From Ignavibacteria bacterium (GTDB lineage: Bacteria; Bacteroidota; Ignavibacteria; Kapaibacteriales; UBA961), in the NCBI GenBank assembly GCA_016720145.1, contig JADJXV010000001.1, positions 62,001 through 126,000 on the forward strand: a stretch of DNA of 64,000 nucleotides. The letters are read 5' to 3'. A program made the position numbers and the translations under genes. The notes under the pieces are model-generated. The model was not told where the DNA came from. It worked only from the letters and a program-made list of their open reading frames with translations, and made no database searches. Of this stretch, positions 34,850-44,400 are shown piece after piece (position 1 is the stretch's first letter; each line of letters opens with the position of its first letter).

Positions 34850-36904
34850 TTATTCAATTGGATTACTTACCGTGATTTCTACTGTTCGGTTGTACATTCT
34901 GCCTTCCGGTAACTCATTTGGATATGCTGCACCTTTTTCGCCAAAACCCTGTGCAGTTGCTCTGCCATTCGGGACCAAATTTTTACCGACTGTTGTAGCA
35001 CGATTTTCTGATAAAGTTTTATTTGATACTACATTACCTTTTCTGTCGGCATACCCCTTGACTACGACATTTGACTTTTGAGTAATATCATCGCGAATAA
35101 ACTTATCGGTTATTCGAAGTTGAGCAGTATTCAACTTGTCGGAATTGTAATCAAACATTATCAAACGATATTTATTTACATCAAGGTTACCGACTCGATT
35201 AATCTTCTTTTTCTGAACTGTGAGGAGCTCGACCGGCATAGTGTTCGCCGCATATCCCGTTGAATCTAAAGCATCATGGACCATAAAACTATAGTTAATC
35301 GGCGATTCATCCTTTGGTATATTCTTGTATTTCTTTTGAGAATTAAAATCATAATATGCAGGTGGAGTGCCAATTCCGGATTGATCGACCATCGGCAATG
35401 ACGGCTGACGAGAAATCAATTTCCAATCATTTAATCGAGTATCAGAATCGACTGTCATACGATAACGAATTGTAGGAGGGTTTGATTCTCGCAATGTGTC
35501 CCGTACTACCACAGGGTCAATAATTTCCGGTATCGATGATTCAATTTCAACACGGCTATTTTCAGCGTGACCATCCTCGGCATCGACGCTTGTACCTGAT
35601 GCAAGTGCAGGTAAATTCTGTGACTTAACAGCAATTCTATTTGGTTCGATTCCCCACGTTTGCGTTAAATACTCTTTGACTGCTTCAGCTCTATTTTTTG
35701 ATAATGTAGTATTGCCTGCTTCTGCGCCAGTATTACGATTACACCCAATCAACGTAATAGAAGCACTTGGATAAGCTTTCAAGCGAGAACCAACCACATT
35801 GAGAAGATGGTAATAGACTTCGAGATTCACGGTGGAAATGTCCTCCGTAGTTACATTGGAGAATAAAAACTGTTTTTCAGGGGTGAATTGCGCAGTTTGA
35901 TTCTTGCGTAAGTTCTTGTACCGTACAGGCAAAGTACTTTCACCTTCATCAAAGAACAAGTATGGCAGTAATGGATAAACTTGTTTACTTAGTGTCTCTT
36001 CTACTTTGATTTTCGCAATGTCAATTTCTGAATTGTCCGGATTAAGCTGTTTTGCAAGTACATTTGCAAATAATCGATGCGATTTCGATTGAGAGGGAAC
36101 CGAAATCGCTGACTCTTTCGAACTCATTGCGTAAGTGAGAGATAATCCCGCTCTCATTGCATTCATAGCCCAGGTAGAATTAGGCTGTCCTGCAGCTGAA
36201 AAGTCAATTGGAGATTGGAACGGAAGCACATAGCTAATCTCTGGAGAAATCATCCAATTACTCGATAGTTCTATATCATAATGAAGCCCAAATTCTACTG
36301 CCATCAACATTCCTGTAGCGTTTTTTATATCTCCGGTTGCAGGATTACGTTCTGTACTTTTTGTATCCGAAAAAACAGCACCCGACGGCGTAATCAGGGA
36401 CTCATGTTGGTCATACGTCGGGGAAAGCGACATCATTCCATGAAGGGCTACATCTACTCCAAGTGGCAATTTTTGCATCGGATAATAGCTACCACGAGCA
36501 GAAATATCTATTACTCCTAAATTGACGTTGAGGTAATGTTCCGAAAATGCTTCGACTACTTTCGCATTGCTTCCCGTACCCGACAAAGCATTTCCAATAA
36601 ACTGTTGGTCTCTAAATACCCCATTAAAATTTGCATACCCTGCTCTCAGTTGCAGCTCAAGTTGAGATGCAAGCGGCAATTGATACAACAACCCGAAATA
36701 AGGAGAAGTGCCTGAAGCTTTGGTATATTGTGGACAGCAGCTTTCTGCTCCAGGCAATGCAGCAAAATTTCCGGTATGACTGTTGAATTGTGCGCCGCCA
36801 AATATTCCGAATCTTGACGGAGACTGCGTCGTAACAGATTGCTGTGCAATGAGTAAGGATGACGCAAAAACAAATGATAAAAGTACAATGAGTGTGTTTT
36901 TCAT
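34850..36904 (-). CDS. OmpA-family outer-membrane protein with two OmpA-type domains
   Basis: This is a 684-residue protein. The signal peptide ends LLIAQ. Residues about 25-290 look like an outer-membrane beta-barrel (alternating hydrophobic strands, aromatic ends). The first OmpA-like domain (about 385-475) has NRAEAVKEYLTQTWGI and ENSRVEI; the second (about 590-680) has GYADRKGN, ENRATTVG and YNRTVEI. OmpA domains bind peptidoglycan. The layout matches the gene at 53718. It sits 14 nt after the broken adhesin gene and is likely part of the same transcript. Confidence 0.85.
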   Translation of the reverse strand: MKNTLIVLLSFVFASSLLIAQQSVTTQSPSRFGIFGGAQFNSHTGNFAALPGAESCCPQYTKASGTSPYFGLLYQLPLASQLELQLRAGYANFNGVFRDQQFIGNALSGTGSNAKVVEAFSEHYLNVNLGVIDISARGSYYPMQKLPLGVDVALHGMMSLSPTYDQHESLITPSGAVFSDTKSTERNPATGDIKNATGMLMAVEFGLHYDIELSSNWMISPEISYVLPFQSPIDFSAAGQPNSTWAMNAMRAGLSLTYAMSSKESAISVPSQSKSHRLFANVLAKQLNPDNSEIDIAKIKVEETLSKQVYPLLPYLFFDEGESTLPVRYKNLRKNQTAQFTPEKQFLFSNVTTEDISTVNLEVYYHLLNVVGSRLKAYPSASITLIGCNRNTGAEAGNTTLSKNRAEAVKEYLTQTWGIEPNRIAVKSQNLPALASGTSVDAEDGHAENSRVEIESSIPEIIDPVVVRDTLRESNPPTIRYRMTVDSDTRLNDWKLISRQPSLPMVDQSGIGTPPAYYDFNSQKKYKNIPKDESPINYSFMVHDALDSTGYAANTMPVELLTVQKKKINRVGNLDVNKYRLIMFDYNSDKLNTAQLRITDKFIRDDITQKSNVVVKGYADRKGNVVSNKTLSENRATTVGKNLVPNGRATAQGFGEKGAAYPNELPEGRMYNRTVEITVSNPIE

Positions 36905-36918
36905 AAGTAGTAAGTATA

Positions 36919-38463
36919 TTATTGGACAATTATTAATTGTTCAGTCGATACGCCGCTTGTCGAACGTAAGACCACATGATACACGCCGCTTTGCTGCGTT
37001 AAGGTCACCGGATATGTTGCTATTTCCTCGCCTATCACTTTCGTTTGTTGCCAAGTTGTCGTATAAATCTCTTCACCAAGAGCGCTGAATATCGACATTC
37101 TCACTTCCTCCCCATCATATCGCCTGAGAGAGATATGAGAAACACCAGTCGTTGGATTGGGTACCATTGCCACGACAGAAGGCGTTGAATTAAATGTCAA
37201 TAATCGTTTAGTACCAATTGGAAACAAACAAAGTGAATCTAATGTTAGGAGTCCTTTGGTTGTATCAGGTGAAGAAATGCCCGAACCGCACACCCAATTG
37301 ATATTGCTGATAGTTACGTCACTAAAGCCCGGATCTCCTATCAGTGCTGCGCCGGTGAGGCTCATCAACACATCACCTTGCTTTAATTGCAACATAGGGT
37401 TGCAGCGTACGGTAATTGTTCTCATAGATAGTCCATTATGTAGAGCTGTCGTATTCGAAACAATAGTTCCGCTAATACCTGGTACTGTACCTTGAGTCAG
37501 CTGTGGATTCGGGTCAAAAATATTTTCATTATACGTCACATCGAACTCAACCTCACGCGGCATACACTGCAAATTTTGCGTAAATTCATTGACAATAATT
37601 GGAATATCTACCTTTTTATTTCGAGGGTCGGAGAGTATCGAAGGTATTGAAAATGAAGCTGTAGGGGAAATATCTTTACCAACAATAATTGCAGGGAATA
37701 TAGCGGTGAGACAACCAGTCTGTTTATTGGTTACGATTAGCTGATACTGTGTCGTTGATTTTGGGGTGACAATGGGATTACTAATTGTAGTATCACTAAA
37801 ATTCATCGCAGCCGAACCGTCCAAATTTGTCCATTTATAGAAATAATCATTTGTATTTCCTAGTACTTCAGCAGATAGCTGGACGGACTCACACTCGCAA
37901 ATTTGAGGGGAAGTCACGGTGACTACAGGACATGGATTGACGATCACCGTCGTAGAATCAACTCCTACACAACCAAAAGCATCGGTGATTTGTACCCTAT
38001 ACATAGTAGTACTATTAAGAGCTGTAATAAAAAACATACTCGAATCTACATTATCTTCTCTCATGACTTCCACATTACCAGTAGTCCACACAAACGAATA
38101 GGGCGCCTTGCCCAAATTGCCACGGGCAATAATCTGATTTCCATTAATCGTACATTCACAGAGTTCACTTTGTGTAGGTATAAAAATAGAATGCGGAATC
38201 TCACGCGCCACAATCGTCACACTTCCGGTCGTGGATTTACTCTGCGGGCCACCATCCTGATCTTGAACAGTTAGAGTAAGCGTGTACGTCCCGGGAGAAG
38301 TAGGAGTAAAGATTGCCTCAGGATTTTTAGAATCCGTATGCACCAATAATGGACTCGCCGCCCACGAATAGACAAATTTCTCACCGCATGTCGATGGTTT
38401 GCCAAGAGTGATACTTGTGCCTGTACAAATTGTATCTGCATCACCCGGGAAGACATTTGGCAC
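36919..38463 (-). pseudogene. 3' part of a split T9SS adhesin gene
   Basis: These 514 codons have no plausible start: the only start is a GTG inside continuous coding sequence (VDPVPNVFPGD), with no signal peptide. They are homologous over their length to the C-terminal 500 residues of the intact gene at 41417, including GDADTICTG, GEKFVYSWAAS, the cohesin-like segment and the sorting domain ending LIIVQ. The frame is shifted relative to the 5' part at 38441-41353 by a deletion. The sorting domain is therefore separated from its signal peptide. Confidence 0.75.
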
Positions 38464-41353
38464 CGGATCGACGCGTTTGTGATGTCTTGACTGTCACGGT
38501 CGCCGTGGCAGGACATCCGAATTTGTCACGTACATTTACGGTATAATTATAGGTTGCATTACTGTCTGGGAGAGTAAGTGTAGGATTTTCAATATTCTTA
38601 GCGCTTAGTCCTATTGATGGAGACCAATCATAATTCATACCTTCGAGAGGCACGCCACTTACTTTCACACCGATAGACTTTGGTACCGATACATCACAAA
38701 TGATGATGGCTGTATCAGCCACAGTAGGGCAGGGAACGACAGTCACGACGACGGTATCGAAGGCAATACGTGCCTGACCGTCCGTTACTTGGAGTATGTA
38801 TGTCGTTGTTTGTGTTGGCTTTGCCGTAGTACGTGCCGTCGTCGTAGATGTCGGATTAGAGAGTCCGGTGGTCGGTGACCATTCATAATTATACGGCTGT
38901 ACTCCGCATTTCGCTTCGCCACCGAGCTGAGCGATAGAGGTCGCATCACAGGCGCAGATAATCTGATCGGAGCTTGGTGGCGCATCGGGCACAGGTCGTA
39001 CTTCGACGATGAGAGTATAGGTAAAAGGACACTTTTTATTTGGATTATTGTCTGTGACGGTGAGGATATAGGTTGTTGTGATATCGGGCTTTACTTGAGT
39101 TTCAAGAGTCGTTTGCGAACCAATTATAGTACTCGTCCCGCCGCCTGCTTCTTTCCAATCAAATGTATAGGGAGGCACACCGCCGGCGATGGTAATTTTA
39201 TCGCCGATAGTAGTAGGAGGACGATTTGGTTCGAAACAACTGACAATAGGATTCTCTGCATCATTCTTAAAGCTTGGCTTTGGAACGACGGTATAAGAAA
39301 TGATGGCAGAATCCTGACATCCATTCGCATCCGAGACGGTGAGCTTGTAGGTGTAGGTACCTTCTATTGTAGAAGATACTCCTAATGAATTGGTAAGTTT
39401 ACCACTTGAGATTATAAAATCAGACGATAAATTTTGCGCAACCCATTGAAAGTTGTAGGGTGGTTTACCTTTGGTGATGGTTGGAGTGAGAGTAGCTTTC
39501 TCACCTGAACATCCAAAAACGGTTTGCATTGGTGTAATTAAAGGCGGATCAAAGTAATTGACAGTAAGGACTTTGGAAGCGATACATCCGCTTGCATCTT
39601 GGACCGCGAGCTTGTAGGAGTAAGTCCCTGTCAGATCATGTTTTACAACGAGAGAATCGGCAGTAGTTGCACCGATTATACCACTAGATGCAACGGGAGT
39701 CCAAGTATAGGTATAGGGAGCATTTCCGCCTGCAAGAGTCGAACGCAATGTGAGAGTTGAACCAGGGCAACCTTCCGGAATTGGAGCAGTTATGGCGATT
39801 GTAGATCGAACATTGATCATGCTGACAATGGTATCACTACATCGTCCATTTTTTTCCAATACTAAATTTACACGATAGCTGCCGGTATCGGGGAAGGATT
39901 TGAGCACAGTGACATTCGTAGCATTAGTAACTATTTGTCCGTCCTGAAATATCCATTTCCATGAAAGTACATTTGCAGAATCAGTCGTAAAACCTCGGAA
40001 AGCGACTTGCCCACCAGGGCAGATGACTGTATCAGAAGATACAAGCTTTATGTCGTTGTTTTTTGTTCCATCCGGAATAGTAACACCACTTTTGATCAAG
40101 CCCGGTCTGCCGGCCTCCGCTTTCCATGTTTTGTTGTATTGAAGCAATATTCCCGGTGCGCCGCCAACAATATTTGATGTAATAGAATTTAAATGAACTG
40201 GATTATTAACACTTATTATTCCACCTCCACCGCCACCTCCGGGAGCATGAATATCCCATGGTCTTTGGATACTTCCACCAAAGCCACCTTTTGCAGAAAT
40301 GGTGATAGGCGATGTAATTTGACCAAGGTCTAAGAGTATAGATCCACCGGCACCACCACCGCCCTGACCGTCATTGTGACCTTGAATGGTTTGATCTAAA
40401 CCATTAGATATTATAGATTTATTGTTGCCGGCTAATGAACCTGCTTTAATGATAATTATACCACCGCCGGCAGTACCATTCGAACCAATTTGTTCATTTT
40501 GATGTCCGCCACCACCGCCACCACCTAAGAACATTCTATTGCCTATCGTAGCATAATCTAATGCATAACCGCCACCACCGCCAATAAGTAAAGCATCATC
40601 GGCATAATGTGCGCCTCCCATACCGCCGGCACCACCATTTCCACCGCCGCCGCCACCGCCGTTATGAGGATTGCCACCTCCACCGCCGTTTGCATTTGCA
40701 CCTCGACCGGCATTTCTATCTAGAAAATGATTCCCAATACTTTCACCTTTTTCGGCTAGCCGACCTTGATTATAATTGCCATAATAATCAAGAATATGGG
40801 ATTCATTATTTGAAGGTGAATTTGTTCTCCCGCCACGGAAACCTTTACCGGTTACATCAATTGTACCTAATATTTCAAGCTGACCACTTACTTCAAATAT
40901 GAGTATACCTCCTATAGTTCCATTCCACGGTAAGGCAGTAAGCGGTGCGCCTTGGACACGTGCAGAAGCGTATTGAGGAATCCGAACTAATTGAATCTTA
41001 TCAGTAATAATATACTTATGCAGTGGATTACTTTTGAGTTTGATTTGATTCGGAGAGGGTATAGAACTAACAGTCACAATTTCATAATTACCGGCTTGAT
41101 GGATATTGGTAATTACACCAAAATTTGCCGTGTTTGAAATATCCGTTACAGCGCCTTGCATCTGAATAAGTAATGCTCTATCTCCGGGGAAAAAATCTTT
41201 TGCAATGGGGACGGTGAGTGTTTTAGTACAAGTATCAATTTCAAATACATTGACATACTTGTTGATTACACCTGAAATACTTGTCGGCACTTGTGCTTGG
41301 ACATTCAGTGTACAAAAAAACATAAAAACAAAAAGGAGTATTTTAAACTTCAT
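38441..41353 (-). CDS. 5' part of a split T9SS adhesin: glycine-rich domain and Ig/PKD repeats
   Basis: This is a 970-residue product. A signal peptide ends LNVQAQ. Residues about 150-420 form a glycine-rich region with runs of G (GGGGGNPHNGGGGGGG), then PKD/Ig-like domains highly similar to those in the neighbour at 41417. The frame ends after CPATATVTVKTSQT in fifteen or so unrelated residues and a stop, because a 251-nt segment present in the paralog is missing. The product lacks the T9SS sorting domain, so it would be exported to the periplasm only. The 3' part continues in another frame. Confidence 0.7.
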   Translation of the reverse strand: MKFKILLFVFMFFCTLNVQAQVPTSISGVINKYVNVFEIDTCTKTLTVPIAKDFFPGDRALLIQMQGAVTDISNTANFGVITNIHQAGNYEIVTVSSIPSPNQIKLKSNPLHKYIITDKIQLVRIPQYASARVQGAPLTALPWNGTIGGILIFEVSGQLEILGTIDVTGKGFRGGRTNSPSNNESHILDYYGNYNQGRLAEKGESIGNHFLDRNAGRGANANGGGGGNPHNGGGGGGGNGGAGGMGGAHYADDALLIGGGGGYALDYATIGNRMFLGGGGGGGHQNEQIGSNGTAGGGIIIIKAGSLAGNNKSIISNGLDQTIQGHNDGQGGGGAGGSILLDLGQITSPITISAKGGFGGSIQRPWDIHAPGGGGGGGIISVNNPVHLNSITSNIVGGAPGILLQYNKTWKAEAGRPGLIKSGVTIPDGTKNNDIKLVSSDTVICPGGQVAFRGFTTDSANVLSWKWIFQDGQIVTNATNVTVLKSFPDTGSYRVNLVLEKNGRCSDTIVSMINVRSTIAITAPIPEGCPGSTLTLRSTLAGGNAPYTYTWTPVASSGIIGATTADSLVVKHDLTGTYSYKLAVQDASGCIASKVLTVNYFDPPLITPMQTVFGCSGEKATLTPTITKGKPPYNFQWVAQNLSSDFIISSGKLTNSLGVSSTIEGTYTYKLTVSDANGCQDSAIISYTVVPKPSFKNDAENPIVSCFEPNRPPTTIGDKITIAGGVPPYTFDWKEAGGGTSTIIGSQTTLETQVKPDITTTYILTVTDNNPNKKCPFTYTLIVEVRPVPDAPPSSDQIICACDATSIAQLGGEAKCGVQPYNYEWSPTTGLSNPTSTTTARTTAKPTQTTTYILQVTDGQARIAFDTVVVTVVPCPTVADTAIIICDVSVPKSIGVKVSGVPLEGMNYDWSPSIGLSAKNIENPTLTLPDSNATYNYTVNVRDKFGCPATATVTVKTSQTRRSGAKCLPG
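40200..40730 (-). repeat. Glycine-rich low-complexity region
   Basis: On the plus strand this reads as many CCACC and CCGCC words; on the coding strand it gives long glycine runs interrupted by aromatic and asparagine residues. It lies between the N-terminal export region and the PKD/Ig repeats of the split adhesin. Confidence 0.7.
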
Positions 41354-41416
41354 ACGACCTCAAGTAATAATATATGTATAATTCAATTTATTGTATTGCT
41401 TATAGTAAAATACTAC

Positions 41417-44400
41417 CTATTTCACTATTACTAACTGTTCGGTAGATATACCGGTTGCCGCACGTAACACAATATGATACACTCCACTTTCCCGATTCAG
41501 AAGAATTGGATACGTTGCGATTTCTTCACCTATTGCGTCTGACTTTTGCCATACAGTCGAATATAATTCATCTCCAAGAGCAGAATAGACAGACATGCGT
41601 ACTTCTTCACCATCATATCGACGAAGAGAGATGTTTGAGAATCCTGTCGTTGGATTTGGTACCATTGCAAGAACTGTTGCGCCATTGTTGAAAGTGAGCA
41701 AGCGCTTTGTTCCTATAGGTAATAAGCAGAGTGAGTCAAGTGTCAGGAGACCTTTGCTTGTGTCGGGTGAGGTGATTCCCGAACCGCATGTCCATTCAAT
41801 ATTGCTCATGGTGACGTCGGTAAATCCGGGGTCTCCGATGAGCGCTGCACCTTTGAGACTCATCAAGACATCGCCTTGCTTTAACTGAGGAATTGGTGAA
41901 CATCTCACCGTGATTTTTCTATGTATTGTACCATTGACTATTTCAGTGGTATTCGATATAATTGAAGCAGTTACTCCGCTATTTGTACCTTGACTAATCG
42001 TTGGATTCGGATCAAAAAGGTTTTCATTGTACGATATAGAGAATTGCATTTCTTTAGGAAAGCACTGCAGATTTGAAGTGAATTCATCCACAACAATCGG
42101 AATGCTTAATTGTTTGTTCCGTGGATCTGATATAAGCGAAGGAATACTAAACGAAGCTCTCGGTGCTTCATCTTTGCCAACGGAAATACCTGCATTGACC
42201 GTTGAAACACATCCGGTCGTTTTATCAGTGACGGTTAGTAAATATTGCGAAGAACTTTTAGGGGTAACGAATGGATTGCTGACAGTCGTATCACTAAAAT
42301 TTTGGGCAGGAGTACCATCTGCATTTGTCCATTTATAGACAAAATCTGATGGATTACCGACGACATTTGCATTCAACTGAACCGTCTCGCACTCGCAAAT
42401 TGTTGGAGAATTGACCGTTACAACCGGACATAGATTGATAATCACTGTCGTCGAATCGCTACTTTCACATCCGTTAGCATCGATTATTCTCACCTCAAAA
42501 GTTGTGGTTTTGCTGAGTACTGTCAGAGGCAATGAACTCGAATCAACCTGATTTTCGCGAAGCTGTTCCACGCCATCAACAGACCAAATAAACGAGTATG
42601 GAGATCTTCCACGAGTGCCCGTAGCGAGGATTCGATTCCCAAGCACTGTACATTCACATAATACATTAGGATTCGGCGTGATAATAGATTTTGGATTCTC
42701 CAGAGCCACAATCGTCACGCTTCCTGTCGTGGATTTACTCAGCGCTCCACCATCCTGATCTTGCACCGTAAGTGAAAGCGTGTACGTCCCGGGAGAAGTA
42801 GGAGTAAAGATTGCCTCAGGATTTTTAGAATCTGTATGCACCAAAAATGGACTTGCCGCCCATGAATAGACAAATTTCTCACCGCATGTGGATGGTTTGC
42901 CAAGAGTTATACTTGAGCCTGTACAAATTGTATCTGCATCACCCGGGAACACATTCGGCACAGGATCGACGCATACTTCTATCGTACTGATTGATGTACA
43001 ACCATTTGCATCAGTCACAGTAGAAGTAAACATTGTCGTTTCGAGTGGTCGTGCAAAGACTTTCGGTCCCTTTTTCGGATAATCTGCCACCGGCAGACTC
43101 GATGTCCATTCGATATCAAGTGGGGGCTGTCCACCTATAATGACCGATGAGAGCTCCACAGAATCTATGCCACGGCATATTTTCTGCGGACAAGGTTTGC
43201 TCGATGTCGTTGTAACACTGAGAGTTTGTGATGTCTTGACTGTCACGGTCGCCGTGGCAGGACACCCGAATTTATCCTGTACATTTACGGTGTAATTGTA
43301 GGTCGCATTACTGTCCGGCAGTGTAAGTGTAGGATTTTCAATATTCTTAGCGCTCAGTCCTATTGATGGAGACCAATCATATTTCATACTGTCGAGAGGA
43401 ACGCCGCTTACTTTCACGCCGAGAGTCTGAGGTACGGTCACATCACAAATGATGATGGACGTATCACCGACAGTAGGGCAGGGAACAACGGTCACGACGA
43501 CGGTATCGAAGGCAATACGTGCCTGACCGTCCGTTACTTTGAGGATGTATGTCGTTGTTTGTGTTGGCTTTGCCGTAGTACGTGCCGTCGTCGTAGATGT
43601 CGGATTAGAGAGTCCGGTGGTCGGTGACCATTCATAATTATACGGCTGCACGCCGCATTTTGCTTCTCCACCGAGCTGAGCGATAGAGGTCGCATCACAG
43701 GCGCAGATAATCTGATCGGTGCTTGGCGGTGCGTCGGGCACAGGTCGTACTTCGACGATGAGAGTGTAGGTAAAAGGACACTTTTTATTTGGATTATTGT
43801 CTGTGACGGTGAGGATATAGGTTGTTGTGATATCAGGCTTTACTTGAGTTTCAAGAGTCGTTTGCGAACCAATTATAGTACTCGTGCCGCCGCCTGCTTC
43901 TTTCCAATCAAATGTATAGGGAGGCACACCGCCGGCGATGGTAATTTTATCGCCGATAGTAGTAGGAGGACGATTTGGTTCGAAACAACTGACGATAGGA
44001 TTCTCCGCATCATTCTTAAAACTTGGCTTTGGAACGACGGTATAGTTGATTATTGAAGAATCTTGACATCCGTTTGCATCCGTGACGGTGAGCTTGTAAT
44101 TGTATGTACCTTCGATAGTTGTAGATACTTCTAACGAATTGGTAAGTTTGCCACTTAAGATTGTAGAATCTGAAGATGTATTTTGCGCAATCCACTGAAA
44201 GTTGTAGGGAGGTTTTCCTTTGGTAACGGTCGGGGTGAGTTTAGCATTTTCACCTGAACACCCAAAAACAGTCGGCATTGGAGTAATTGCCGGTGGCTCG
44301 AAGTAATTGACTGTCAGGATGGTGGACGCAATACATCCGCTTACATCTTGGACTGCGAGTTTGTAAGTATAAATTCCTGTCACATCATGCTTTACGTCGA

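Noticed and set aside
36919..38463. A separate 514-residue gene with a GTG start
   Set aside because: The GTG lies inside sequence homologous to the middle of the paralog, there is no signal peptide or ribosome site, and the frame shift is explained by a 251-nt deletion.
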